Source: Adiantum capillus-veneris
Lineage: Eukaryota > Streptophyta > Polypodiopsida > Polypodiales > Pteridaceae
Direction of reading: 5' to 3'
Assembly: GCA_014529385.2 (NCBI GenBank)
Contig: CM043960.1
Coordinates: 31,109,396-31,173,395, forward strand
DNA: 64,000 nt
The first letter of the stretch is position 1. Every line of letters starts with the position of its first letter. Below the pieces are notes generated by a model. That model ran no database searches. It had not been told where the DNA came from and was given only the letters and a program-made list of their open reading frames with translations. The position numbers and the translations under genes were made by a program. Shown here piece by piece: positions 22,008-34,999 of the stretch.

Positions 22008-23604
22008 TCATATATCTATATAGAGATCTGCGTTTAAACAGATGTCCTCGATATACTCTGCATGCACCCCATAGAGAGTAGCAGCTTGATGTTCGTCTGG
22101 CACCATGTCCACGGCTTCTGACTGAGCATCTTCTCCGATCTCCTCCATTGATGCCGCTCTGATTGGCACATGGTAGCCTTCATACGTCCGTGCACTAGAA
22201 GGGGCTACCTCTATGATGTACCACCAGTTTGATGCAGACTTTGTAGGATGAAATATCACCTTCCAGAGCCACATAACTTACATGAGAGCTTCCAAGCACA
22301 TAAATTCTAAAATGGGATGTTAACTATTTACATAGTTACTTGTTCACAATGCTCGGGTAGTACGAAATTGTCTCTTAGGTCAGTCCATTTCTTAGTTTAA
22401 TCCACCTCAAGAAAACCAGACTCTCCTCTACGCACAGTAGCGTTGCGACCCTCCATGATTATCTTGAACCATTGCATGTCGAACAAGTCGACAGAAAACC
22501 CTCTATAATCGATCCTCAAAATCTCTTGTAGCGTGCCGAAGTAAGTGAGTTTCGCCACCATAGGATTAGCATCAGACCACCGTCGTCGAGTAGATTGTTC
22601 AAATTTTGCCATGATTCCACAATCTTCAGTAAAACTCTTTTTGTCGATCCGTTCCACCCTAAAATGTGGACCTTTACGCCATGCTGCTGTGTATGATTTA
22701 TACTAAAACCAACAAAGATAATGAGTGGCCATTCAACCATCTAGAAAGTAACTAGTCGTACATTGCAAACTTACCTTGGTCGCGCAAACCCGAGAGTACT
22801 CCCACTTTTCCTCAGTCACTTCTTCACTGCACTGCTGTGCGCTTTTCAATTGGTTGTGCAACCATCTTAAGCTCATGAATGTTGGTAGACTCTCCAGTCC
22901 CGTCGGATAGTGCATCGGTGGTCGTCTTCCCCGTCTCCACTCGATCCGTACCCTTTGTCACTCTTGCTTTGCATCCTCATATTGTGAAATCCACTTGTGC
23001 ATGAATGGATTGTGAAGCATGCAAAATCGGTTGATTTTAGCTTCTAGATCTTCCGTCATCTTCTTCTCAACACGGAGATTGCACATGAAAATCCGAGATA
23101 TGCGCTCATCATCTATGGTTCGCCATAGCGTGTCCCGGGCTTTATCAAATCCGTCTAGCCACTCTCCAATGTACACTAGGGACTCTCATACCAACCAACC
23201 TTCTGCCATGCTACCGTCCGGACGTGCCTTCTGACGCACATATCCCATGAGCGTTTTCATGAAACGTTCTAAAAATAACATCCATCTGGAATGTACTTTG
23301 ATAGCTATTTCCACCTCATCAACTATGTGAACAAGAAGATGCACCTGAATGGTTAGCATGGTAGTAGGAAAATGTTTCTCAAACATGCACATAACCTCCG
23401 CAGCGTTTAGTTTGGCGAATGGTATGGAGTCTACGTTGATCTCCTTTTGTGAGATCCATTGCACCAACTTCGCAAGTTTGTAGATTGTGTTACGGACGTC
23501 AAGAGACAAATATCCCTCAATGGAAATTGGTAAAATAAAATGCAAAACACGTGCAGCAATGATATTAAAGTCCACACACGAATTTGTTACACAATTTGTC
23601 ACAT
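22008..23604 (-). pseudogene. CACTA tnp2 C-terminal half, copy B
   Basis: Minus strand: DUF4218 (23602-22958, with VHLLVHIVDEVEIA and RWMLFLERFMKTLMGYVRQ), the linker PTGLESLPTFMSLRWLHNQ (22915-22733), then DUF4216. The latter is best preserved here (22657-22397: TYFGTLQEILRIDYRGFSVD, FDMQWFKIIMEG) and ends with FHPTKSASNWWYI (22274-22008). The exons encoding Transposase_21 are missing. TGA near 23187 interrupts DUF4218. Confidence 0.83.
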
Positions 23605-24253
23605 TCTCTAGTCATGTCCAATCCCCGCACACCTCGGTCTGGGGGTGCACGGAGATCAGAACCACCGGGTTATAATCTCGTCTTCATTGGTCAATGCTTA
23701 TATTAGTGGGTACAAGAAATCTACACACTCGGGGGGTTCACTATGTGTAAAACTACCATATCACGTGCGTTCAAGGCATGTTTGTAAAACCCCTTATCTG
23801 TGAATTTTGTTAGGAATATAATGTACCCATTCTTTTAAAATCTATAAGTTTTTTTCAAATTTGAAATAATAATGCCCTTATGTATATATATTTCTGTAAG
23901 TTTCAATAACATTAAATACCCTTCTGTTGAACTCGCATGATAGGTTACATTTTTATTACGTGACCTTCCCGGGTCTACACACCCACGTTTACATGATACT
24001 ACATGTAGTGGACAAAACCCCTTTGCCTCTTCTCTAGCTGTAGCATTTCACAGCATCTTAACATCTTTTCACAGTGGATCTTTGTTTGTAGCATACAGGT
24101 ACGCCATTCTTGCAATGTAGCTCATGTCTGCTCAAGGCACTTAATTCTTACTCTAGATCTGACGGGATGTGGTGTGTGTGTGTGTGTGTGTGTGACCCTT
24201 GGAATCATCATCTTGCATCACTAATTTCTGTGTAGGCTCAATTTTCTCTTCCC
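23605..24253. repeat. Block X, copy 3
   Basis: Near-identical to 8649-9289, including the extra ~230 bp and the junction to CACTACAAGAGGT. Short GT tract at about 24172-24194. No gene seen. Confidence 0.87.
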
Positions 24254-24465
24254 CACTACAAGAGGTGGTGTGCTCTTGTGACTCTTTTAGCAACGAAAAT
24301 CCACTGGGTTTTTATAACCCCCAGCGTCGCTATGAGCGTCGATACAGGGACGTCACTATAAGCGTCGCTATGACAATCGCTATAAGCGTCGCTATAAACA
24401 TCGCTATATAGCGATGCCGCAGAGCCTTAAATAGCGACGGTCATAGCGACGCCCGAGAGGAAAAA
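24254..24465. repeat. CACTA left terminus and subterminal repeats (copy C)
   Basis: CACTACAAGAGGTGGTGTGC followed by CGTCGCTATA and TAGCGACG-type direct and inverted units to about 24455. Confidence 0.9.
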
Positions 24466-24630
24466 CTTTTGGTGGCAGGGCATTCACCCATCAACCATAT
24501 TGAATGTTTCATTTGTCTATTTACCTTTGAAAAAAAGTGCAAAGGTAGATATAGACCCAAAATAGTCACCCACAAGACAATATAATCATTAACTCCATCA
24601 AAATATACAAAGAATCCATTATGTTTAAAT

Positions 24631-25645
24631 TTAAAATCCAATAAACCCTAAACTATCAAACATAGAGAGCAATGAGAAAACACTTACAAAATCGGCCTCA
24701 AATGATACCCACCCTCCGCTCCCCAAGTGGTGCGAGCTCCCTGCCTCTACTCGAGCTGTGGCTGCTTCCACTTGTCGGGATTTTCGCACACTGCTTTCTT
24801 CGCATTCTTTCAATCTTCTTTGGCCAGCCAATCTGGTCCGCTCCACCCATGCTTAATTGATTTTTGCACTTCGGAACGCTTATGCTTGCAGTATTCGCGC
24901 ATTCGAACCTTCATCACATCTTCATTGAAGCGGTCATCTCGTGTTGGAACGAGAAACTCGTCATGAAGCATGCTGATGACTTTTTCTTTTAATTCATTTG
25001 GTACTTCACTCCAGGTGTTTAGTATGTAGTGTCTAAACACCTGAGAGCAAAGACCGCGCATGCGCGAAATCACCTTCTTGCCTTCATCATCCAAAATGAT
25101 GCCGCCGCTGAAGTCGATGGAGTAAGGCAAGCCCTCTCGCCGCTCACGCGTGAACCTCGGTGTCCTCACAAGGGTCTCTAGCGGCTTGTCAACGGGGGTA
25201 CGGATGCCAGGTGTCTCCACTGGATTCTGAGCCGCGAAGCGAGGAGTGTCCACTGGAGTGACTCCTGGAGGAGTAGCTAATGGTGTGTAGCTGCGGGGAA
25301 CGGCAGTCAGCGGTGCAAAACCTCGTGTCGATGGGGATGCGGTGGCTGGTGTCGGGACGGGCAAAGAAGGGGAGGGTAAAGAGCCTCATCGAACATGAGG
25401 CGGTGTCGAAGCATCGGTGGCGGCATCCCCACAACAACCGCCACCGCCACCACTAGAGCGCCGGCGCTAGACGAGTGTGAAGATCGTCTCGTCGACACCA
25501 AAGCTTCGGAGTGCGCTGAATGCTCCAAAACAGAGGGGGATGCGGATGGAGTAGGAATGCACGATGGTGCGCCAGAGCGATGACGCTCCACGTACCAATG
25601 TGTCTGTTGGGGTGACAAAGAAGAAAGAAACTCCTCATCATCCAT
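24631..25645 (-). pseudogene. CACTA tnpA-like gene, copy C
   Basis: Same architecture as the gene at 10172-11186: ATG at 25645 (MDDEEFLSSLSP), a Pro/Ser-rich N-terminal part to about 25307, TP-rich repeats with the conserved middle (25364-24810: LPYSIDFSGGII, RHYILNTWSEVP, DRFNEDVMKVRMREYC), and a tail in a third frame (24846-24631: KSRQVEAATARVEAGSSHH). The frame change at WLAKE is the same as in copy A. TnpA-type proteins bind the subterminal repeats and help tnp2 cut the ends. Confidence 0.72.
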
Positions 25646-25711
25646 ACCTGCATTAAACACACGAACATTTAAACTTAATATTGAATGAATGGAGTAGAAA
25701 ACATGGACAAG

Positions 25712-25715
<4 letters not shown>

Positions 25716-25779
<64 letters not shown>

Positions 25780-26058
25780 TCAAATCTTGCAGTCGAAAAA
25801 CCAGGTGGTGGAGTCGCATGCGTCCATGGATTGCCCAAGATGTGAGCGCAAAATCAAAAGAGCGTTATACAACATGGAAGGTACTTAGAGAGCCAGAGTT
25901 TTTACAAAACGGAGCAAAATTGTTCAAAACGGAGAATCGTACAAGAACTTGAAGGTTCTTGTAGCTTTGGAATGTTCAAAGGCTAGCAGCAACAGAAAGC
26001 GTTCTTCTTCTATTCAACTTGAGTGATAGAAGAGGCAAGTGCGTAACTCCAAATTTTC

Positions 26059-26117
<59 letters not shown>
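25716..26117. repeat. GA-tract modules (copy C, contracted)
   Basis: GA tracts at about 25716-25778 and 26063-26117. One whole module present in copies A and B is missing, as expected from recombination between GA tracts. Confidence 0.83.
25793..25880 (+). pseudogene. Captured HMA-domain exon, copy C
   Basis: 88 nt between CTTGCAG and GTACTTAG, as at 11672. It reads VVESHASMDCPRCERK; the MDCPRC core is intact. Confidence 0.75.
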
Positions 26118-26119
<2 letters not shown>

Positions 26120-26250
26120 GTTACAAAACGGAGCAAAATTGTTCAAATACAATATTTATGGCTTCAAGAGATCTCTCTCTCATCCTTGCGTAGCTCAGCA
26201 TAACTTTCTATATAGAGCTCTCCGTTTAAATAGATGTCCTCTGTTTCATT

Positions 26251-29200
26251 TTATAGATCCTCTGCATGCACCCCATAGAGAGTAGCAACTTGATGTTCGT
26301 CTGGCACCACCTCCACCTCTTCTGACTGAGCATCTTCTTCGATCTCCTCCATTGATGCCGCTCTGATTGGCACATGGTAGCCTTCATACGTCCGTGCACT
26401 ACGAGGGGCTACCTCTCTGACGTACCACCAGTTTGATGCAGGCTTTGTAGGATGAAATATCACCTTCCAAAGCCACATAACTTACATGAGAGCTTCCAAG
26501 CACATAAATTCTAAAATGGGATGTCAACTATTTACATAGTTACTTGTTCACAATGCTCGGGTAGTAGGAAAGTGTCTCTTAGGTCAATCCATTTCTTAGT
26601 TTAATCCACCTCAAGAAAACCACACTCTCCTCTACGCACAGTAGCGTTGCGACCCTCCATGATTATCTTGAACCATTGCACGTCGAACAAGGCGACAGAA
26701 AATCCTCTATAATCGATCCTCAAAATCTCTTGTAGCATGCCAAAGTAGCTGAGTTCCGCACCACAGGATCTGCATCAAAGGACCGTCGTCGACTAGACTG
26801 TTCAAATTTTGCCATGATTCCACAATCTTGAGTAAAACACTTTTTGTTGATCCGTTCCACCCTAAAATGTCGACCTTTATGCCATGCTGCTGTGTATGAT
26901 TTATACTACAACCAACAAAGATTATGAGTGGCCGTTCAACCATCTAGAAAGTAACTAGTCGTACATTGCAAACTTACCTTGGTCGCACAAACCCGAGAGT
27001 ACTCCCACTCTTCCTCAGTCACTTCTTCACCGCACTGTTGTGCACTTTTCAATTGGTTGTGCAACCATCTTAAGCTCATGAATGTTGGTAGGCTCTCTAG
27101 ACCCGTCGGATAGTGCATCGGTGGTCGTCTTCCCCGTCTCCACTCGATTCGTGCCCTTTGTCACTCTTGCTTTGCATCCTCATATTATGAAATCCACTTC
27201 TGCATGATTGGATTGTGAAGCATGCAAAATCGGTTGATTTTAGCCTCTAGATCTTCCGTCATATTCTTCTCAACACGGAGATTGCACATGACAATCCCAA
27301 ATATGCGCTCATCATCTATGGTTCGCCATAGCGTGCCCCGGGCTTTATCAAATCCATCTAGCCACTCTCCAATGTACACTAGGGACTCTGATACCAGCCG
27401 ACCTTCTTCCATGCTACCCTCTGGATGTGCCTTCTGACGCACATATCCCTTGAGCATTTTCATGAAACGTTCTAAAAAGAAAACCCATCTCGAATATACA
27501 GTGCCAGCTATTTCAACCTCATCAACTATGTGAACAAGAAGATGCACCTGAATGGTTAGCATGGTAGTAGGAAAATGTTTCTCAAACATGCACATAACCT
27601 CCGCAGCGTTTAGTTTGGTGAATGGTATGGAGTCTACGTTGATCTCCTTTTGTGAGATCCATTGCACCAACTTCGCAAGTTTGTAGATTGTGTTACGAAT
27701 GTCAAGAGACGAACATCCCTCAATGGCAACCGGTAAAATAAACGTCAAAACACGTGCAGCAATGATATTAAAGTCCACACACAAATTTTTTACACAATTC
27801 CCACTATGAGCATACCTGATACATTTTATGCCAGTCATGTGACTTCAAACCAGTAAGCTTTCCTTCTTTAGTAAAACACGTTTGGAGCGAGTGCATTACG
27901 CCAGTGGGGGTCCGCAAAGATCGAATGGTCTCTTTTACTTTGCGTTCTTGGGCTCTTGTGAAAATCCATGGTGCTTTAGGGAGTTTTATCGATCCATCAG
28001 ACGCTGTTTGCGGCCAATATTGCTCCATACGATCCACATTTCTAAGGTTAACTCTGGCTCCCAAAGTATCTTTCTTGCCGGTCAGATGGTCCGATAGTAG
28101 ATTACCCACATTCTTGAATATGTGCATTGGATCGAGCATGTGATTGATCATGAGTCGGGGCCACTATGGTAACTCGTACCATAGAGATAGTCTCTTCATC
28201 CGTGGGGGCAATCCTTCATCACACATCTCCTTCTGCTCTAACCATGCTTGTGCAGACATTCTCGGTGGCTCTCTTCCCAAAAAGCCGTCGCGTAACACAT
28301 GATTCTCTGGAAGATACGCTTGATGACCTTTGTAGATTTGCTTCTTCAATGAGGGCACCCTAGGTGCATTCACTCTAGGTCCACATGTGACACATGCTCT
28401 GTATCCGCTTGTTTGAAGCCCTGCACGTATACACATGATAATAGATCAAATTGAGAAAAACCTAGATTTACAATGTCTGAGTGAGAAGTGTAAATACATC
28501 AGCCGAGCATTCTGTTAGTGGGATAGTCATGCATGGTCCACATTAGAATGCCTCTGATCAAAGCATTCCGGCGACCTGTGTGTCAGCTCATATCCACCAC
28601 TTCTATGCCAATCCACAATTCTTGGAGCTCTTCAAATAGTGGACAAAGATACACATCCGTATTCTTCACTTTATACCCCCGGCACAATCAAACTTAAGCC
28701 ATGGTGCCCCTTCTTCGTAGTCAACCACGGGGGAATGTTGTAGTTGACGATGACAACGGGCCATACACTGTAAGATGTTGATCTTTGACCAAATGGATTT
28801 AGCCATCCATAGCCAGGCCTAAGTGCAAATTTCGAGCTTCCCTGGCAAAATCTGACCATGTTCCATCTATATGTTTCCAGGCTGCACAATCTACAGGAAT
28901 CCGTAGCACACCATCCGAAGATTTATTCTCCTCATGCCATGATGCTAGGGCAACCATGGACTTACATTCGAAGAAATGCTTGATTTGAGAAAGCAGAGGA
29001 AATTGTCGCAAAACCTTTTGTGGAATTTTTGTTCCGTGGATATCTACTCGATATCTTTCGGAACCACATTTCGAACACTTCTCCATGTCTATGTATTCCC
29101 CTCTGAAAAGAATGCAGTCATTAGGACAAGCGTGGATCGAATTGTAATCCATCCCCAAGTTTCACAAAATCTTTTTTGCTACCTCTCGGGAATCTGGCAT

Positions 29201-29866
29201 CACATTATCAGCTGGTAGTATGTGCTCTTTCAGCAATCTATACAACATAAAAATACGGTATAATTGTGTAAAACTCTATCAGCTCATTATACATTTAGAG
29301 TTTTATTAAAGTAAACTAATTGTAATAGATCACCTGAAAAGCGCTCTGACGCTAGTGTCACTCCATCCAAACTTTGCCTGCATGTTGAGAAGAACCAGGA
29401 ACACTTTCAATCTAGACACATGTGGTCCATTATACAATGGCATATCGGCTTCACTTTTCATATCATCATAGATAAGCCTTTCTGAATCCATGATCATCTC
29501 GATCATTTCATCAATCTCGGGCTCAAACATTGCCTCGTTGGGAATGTGGTATGCATGATCATCCCCCGAGCTGTCAGAGGCTACATCTTGTGGCCTCACA
29601 TATCCTGCTTGACCAAAGCGCCTGTAAACACTTCTATTAGGTTGCAAGATTGCTGCCCGTTGGCCAGCGTCAGAGTCCAACGAGTTATAATTGGCAACAA
29701 CTCGATCTATAATAGATGGATCAAACTCGCCAAATTCGCGAACGTGCTGCAAAGAAACACATTTTGTCCATCGCACATCATGCTTGCAATGATTACAAGG
29801 ACATAAGATGCTTGTTGAGAGATAGGTGTTTCGGTTGGACAGCCCCACATCCTCGTCACTACTCAT
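26251..29866 (-). pseudogene. CACTA tnp2 transposase, copy C (multi-exon)
   Basis: All modules are present in order on the minus strand. Exon 1 is 29866-29330 (MSSDEDVGLS; CPCNHCKHDV, better preserved than copy A). Transposase_21 covers 29158-28799 (MGMDYNSIHACPNDC, CSKCGSERY), 28889-28671, 28436-28164 and 28151-27804 (LDPMHIFKNVGNLLSDH). DUF4218 is 27838-27185, the linker 27118-26936 and DUF4216 26943-26251. The frameshift near 28801 (AMDG/GWLNPFG) is shared with copy A. An extra segment (CDEGLPPRMKRLSLWYEL) at 28164-28230 is deleted in copy A. Otherwise close to copy A. Confidence 0.86.
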
Positions 29867-29934
29867 AATGAGGGTAATTAAAAATCTTATAACATGGACA
29901 AAAAATTTAATCTTCTATTGGCATTCTTCGTCTT

Positions 29935-29937
<3 letters not shown>

Positions 29938-30018
<81 letters not shown>
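29938..30018. repeat. CT microsatellite (copy C)
   Basis: About 80 bp of CT upstream of tnp2, the counterpart of 15762-15832. Confidence 0.95.
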
Positions 30019-30021
<3 letters not shown>

Positions 30022-30035
30022 CACACTGTAAACTA

Positions 30036-30552
<517 letters not shown>

Positions 30553-30591
30553 ATTAGCTGATCATGACGGCTTATTGTATGGTAGCAGCAG

Positions 30592-30693
30592 TCAAACATG
30601 CAAGTGGAATTGCTGGTCGGCATGGACTGTCGAGGCTGTGAGCGCAGGAAATTTTCTCGCCATTTCTGGCAAGGGTCAGCGGCTCTCTGAGTT
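30592..30693 (+). pseudogene. Second HMA-domain exon fragment, copy C
   Basis: After a CAGCAG acceptor the frame reads QVELLVGMDCRGCERR, a canonical MDCxGC heavy-metal-associated core. Unlike the counterpart at 16339, the TGA after HF is TGG here, so the frame runs about ten codons further to 30693. No second half of the domain follows. Confidence 0.65.
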
Positions 30694-30739
30694 GCGCATA
30701 CACGAAAATCTAAATCTAACCTTATCTTAAACGATAAAA

Positions 30740-30974
30740 AGAAGAAAATGGTATAACCTTTCTATCACCCAAGTGTGGTAGATTGGTTATGCCAATTCCC
30801 TCTTCAATAACACGTAAATAATGTAAATAAACCTAAATCTAATCTAATATAACGTAAATCTAAATCTAACATAAATAAACCTCAATTGATAAACCTAAAT
30901 TAATAAACCTAAATCTAATCTAATATAACGTAAATCTAAATCTAACGTAAATAAAGCTAAATCTAATCAAACGT
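30740..30974. repeat. SINE-like 5' piece and AT-rich minisatellite (copy C, left half)
   Basis: Same order as 16480-16790, shorter. The Tat element splits the ACGTAAATCTAA repeat; it resumes at 39608. Confidence 0.78.
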
Positions 30975-30976
30975 TG

Positions 30977-32103
30977 TGAGCGGGATGGAAACACACACAA
31001 CGCCTCTATAATGACCCGACACACATTCTTGGGATGATACACACACACATTATGGGGCACCACTCGGCTTACACAACCAACCTGGCCGAGACAGGAAACA
31101 CACATACGGAGTGAGAAGAGAGAGATTTCCCACTTGCCCACTCAACACTCACACACACACTCTCAATTCAGCTCAAAGGAGGCAATTTTCTGTTTTTTAG
31201 ACTCAATGAAGCTCAGCCCAACACGAATGGGGCAAATAGTTTACACAATATTGAGGAAATACACCAGATACAACCACAAAGTTAAGCAGAGGCTTCACTC
31301 ACCGGAGAAGATTACACAAAAAAAATAGAAGAAAATATGTGAGGAATTTGACAAAATGAACAGTGCCATTGCGTCCGGAACGCCCAAAAACCCCACCCTC
31401 CAATGTCACAGTGCTCAAATCCGACCTCGGATGAGCAGTTTAGGGCCAAAAAATGCTCCAAAAACAACAAAAACACACTTGCGGCTGTTCCTCCTCTCTT
31501 CTCCCTGTTTTTTCTAGTCTTCTCTCAAATTTCTCAGTTCTCACACTTAGCTTTATTAGTTGGGCACCCGTGGCCTTTTAGATGACCTCAAAAGGACCCC
31601 GAACAGGCCAAAAACTGACCTCGCAGTGCATAGTTGTTACCTTTTTGCATCATCCGCACACCTAGCACTCAGTTTTTCCAAGTAATGCATCCAACAACCA
31701 CGTGAAGTGGCCCCAAAAATTGGTCCTCATGATGACCTTTCTGCATAAGTATCACAAGAAAACACCCACGTCGTGTCCATACTTCTCCGCGTGCAAGTAT
31801 TGACCCCGTTCGACCTCCTGACGCCACTAGATGCCATCTGACGCACCTGCTTACCTCATGTCGTCGGCCGTTAGATAGCTTCTTCGAGAAGTTTTATGCG
31901 CTACCAACTCCTCCTTATTGTAGAAAAAATACACTAGTACTGATAATAGTGAAAATCGATGCACTATGTACACCCTGTCCTACCTGTACACACGTGGGCC
32001 CCACGTAACCACCTGGCTATGGAAATTGGGCAATACTTTATTTGATGCACCATGAATGTATATGTACATATGCGCAATCCCTTGCTCCAAAAGAATACTA
32101 ACA
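30977..32103 (-). repeat. Tat-2 3' LTR
   Basis: TGAGCGGGATGG...ACTAACA; collinear with 38503-39607. Confidence 0.92.
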
Positions 32104-32122
32104 TAATTTGCCCATCCCCTAG
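32104..32122 (-). promoter_or_regulatory. Tat-2 polypurine tract region
   Basis: The minus strand reads TAGGGGATGGGCAAATTA against the LTR. Confidence 0.6.
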
Positions 32123-32131
32123 CCTGCTAGA

Positions 32132-34162
32132 TCATTCATGATCAGCAGCAGCAAAGAGAGATATATGACTCACCGCATCACAGGTCTCCTCATTCCTTAC
32201 CAACACTGCTTGATCAACAGACAGCTCATCTTGCTCCACCATCATCAATCTAGCATGATACAATTTAAGACGCAATCCATTTACCCTTGACTTATGTAGA
32301 ACACCATCCAGGTTAGCCAGCTGATATGTGCCATTTGGACAACACTCCACTACCTTGAAAGGGCCTTCCCACTTAATTTGAAACTTCTTTTGGAAGGTGT
32401 TGTCCAGCTTACTGTTGTAGCACAAAACCAAGTCATGCTTCTTGATACCATTACTTTTTACCCTTTCATTTATCTTTGCCAAAGCCTTATCTTGCATCTG
32501 CCCATAATGCTCCAATGCGCTCATCCTATCCAACTGGACCTCTTGTAACTGCAAGAGCCTCTCTTTAAATGCATCACTAGGCAGCCCAAGCAACTTCTCT
32601 AACATCTTGACCGTAGGCAACTCTACCTCCACAAGAAATAGTGCTTCCTTTCCATACACCAAATGAAATGGAGTAAACCCTGTACCTGTCTTCACCAAAG
32701 TACGGTAAGCCCATAATGCACTAGGCAATTCCAAATCCCAATTCTTTCCTTGGTGCTCTATCACTTTAGAAATAATTTGTACCAACTCACCATTGAATCT
32801 TTCATTTAAGCCAGTACACTGTGGGTAATAAGGAGTGGTATGCTGGTGCCTAATCTTCATCTTTGTGCATAAGAAGTCTAGCAGTTTAGCTCTAAATCCT
32901 GGCCCCTTATCTGAAAGTAGCTCTAATGGCACCCCAAACTTGCAACATATTTCATCATACACAAATTTTGCCACATCCTTTGCAGTGATCTGTTTTATTG
33001 CTATAGCCTCTGCCCATCTAGAGAGATAGTCCACTGCCGTCAAAATATAGCTTTTGCCCCTGCTTGTGATAGGTAACGGGCCTATTACAACAATCCCCCC
33101 CTTTTCAAACACATCAAACGCCATAATGGTTTTTCGTAGCTCTGGCTTCAACACTCTCTTCCCAAATTCTTGACACCTATTGCAAGACCTACACCAATGG
33201 TGAACATCCTTGTGCAAACTAGGCCATACATACCCCTCTTGCAAAATCTTATGCAAGGTGATCTTTAGAGCAAAATGGCCACCACATGCGCCTTCATGAT
33301 TCTCTTCCAACACTCTATAAAGCTCCTCTTGCCAAGGTACACGTCTCAACACGAGATCAGCCCCTTTCATGTATAAGACATCACCAATCAATTTGTACCT
33401 GTATGCTCTGCGCACAAAACCATACTTCTTAGACTTCTGAATCTCCTTTGGAATAAATCCTGTTAGCAAAAACTCCTCTTCTTGAGCCAAACTTTCCCGG
33501 CCATGATAAAGAGGTAAAGTGGTCCTCAACACAAATAGCTCCCCAATCATGCCTTGAGCTGCTTCATGTGCCTCCCCATTTAGAGCACGTTCAATGTGTC
33601 TAATGCTCCATGCTTCAAACTTTTTTAACAGGCCTTTAATTCTGAAACACATTTCCTTCAATGAGTTGTTCTTGCTCTTCCACACACCTAGCACTTGCTT
33701 CACCACTAACAAGGCATCACCTTTTATGCTCAACCTTCTAACCCCATGCTTCAAACAAATGTGTAATATGGCTTCCAGAGTAGCATATTCAGCCTCATTG
33801 TTACTATGAGCATCCAATTTGAACCCTCTCTTGCATACTAGCTTCCCCTCTGGATCATAAAGTGCTATACCCCCTGAAGCTGCATCATGGCTCTTTCTGT
33901 ATGAACCATCAAAGAACAACACATGTGCATTGCTGATCTGTGTTACTTCTTTAACTACCTTTCTCACCACCTCTTCCTTAACAATAAGGGGATTCTCCTT
34001 GTAGGTCAACAAATCAGCTAGGGTAGCCCTTGTACTATCTTCCACTAGAAAAGAGAACTTAAACTCTTGCAGCTCAATTACCCATTTCTTCACCACATTT
34101 GACATGTTAGTACCATTAATTACATGTGGCAAAAAGGCATAACTCGTCAAGAAAACAAAAGG
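32132..34162 (-). pseudogene. Tat-2 archaeal-type RNase H and integrase
   Basis: A 672-codon open stretch. It begins with the connection region (VVKKWVIELQEFKFSF), then the second RNase H (HVLFFDGSYRKS, GGIALYDPEGKLVCK, HSNNEAEYATLEA, IKGDALLVVKQ). Integrase follows, with HHWCRSCNRCQEFG zinc ligands, TAVDYLSRWAEAIAI, LLSDKGPGFRAK and YYPQCTGLNERFNGE for the catalytic triad. The C-terminal part is FQIKWEGPFKVVECCPNGTY, with no chromodomain. It is in the same frame as the preceding block, cut only by a TGA at 34163-34165. It is the best preserved retroelement frame in the window. Confidence 0.9.
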
Positions 34163-34999
34163 TCATGGTAGCAAGTAATGACGAAATCGTCGACAAGCAA
34201 ATATTACACTAGCCATTACTAGCTCTACTTCGGAGAACTTTCTCTCCGCTACCAACTTCACTCGGCTTGCACAATACACTGGCCTCATATAATGGCTGCC
34301 CTTCCCGTTTTGCAATAGCATGGCTCCAATGGCATCATCCCCTACTGATGGATTTACATAAAACACTTGCTCCCAATCAGGAGCCGGCATGGCTGACAAC
34401 CCCCCTAACACCTCTTTCACCTCTTGAAACACTTCTTCACACTTGTCATCCCATTGCAATGGATCATGCTTTGCCACTTGTTGTACTGGATAAAGAATCT
34501 GAGAAGACAATGGAATAAACCTTGCCATGTACTTCACTTTGTGTATAAAGGTTGCCAATTGCTTCGTACTTGTAGGTGATGGAAGAAGAATAATAGACTT
34601 AACCTTGTCTGGATCAGCCTCAATGCCATTTTCTGACACCATGTGGCCCAATAACTTCACCCTTGGCTGAGCTAGATGACATTTCTTTGGATTTAGTTGT
34701 CCTCTACATTCATCATATCGAGCCAATACCATCTGCAGCTTCTCATGGTGTTCAGCCCTATTGTTGTAGACACAGAAGTCATCCATGAAAGCTTTAACAC
34801 AACTACCAATGAATGGTTCCAATACCCAATTTGCTCTCTCTTGATAGAAAAATGGTCCATTTGACAACCCAAATGGCAATACTGTGTAGCAATAGCAGCC
34901 CCATGGCATAATAAAAGTGGTCTTTGTGTGGTCTTTAAGAGCAATCTTCAATTGAAAATAGCCTGAAAAACCACCACATGCACACATTGTACCTCTCAT
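34163..34999 (-). pseudogene. Tat-2 reverse transcriptase C-half and first RNase H
   Basis: It encodes FSGYFQLKIALKDHTKTTF, WGCYCYTVLPFGLSNGP and the catalytic FMDDFCVY (34775-34789), then KVKLLGHMVSENGIEADP and the RNase H part from FYVNPSVGDDAIGAML to ERKFSEVELV. The expected DGFSGY reads CGGFSGY at the frameshift with the upstream block (near 34985), so the first catalytic region is damaged. Confidence 0.88.

Larger units (their letters stand above)
20416..24253 (-). mobile_element. CACTA copy B (truncated at both ends)
   Basis: It contains the same tnpA tail, GA modules, HMA exon, tnp2 C-terminal half and block X as the other copies. The tnp2 N-terminal half is deleted, joining DUF4218 directly to X as at 8648. 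It begins at the short LTR (20415) and ends where a CACTA terminus starts (24254). Confidence 0.82.
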
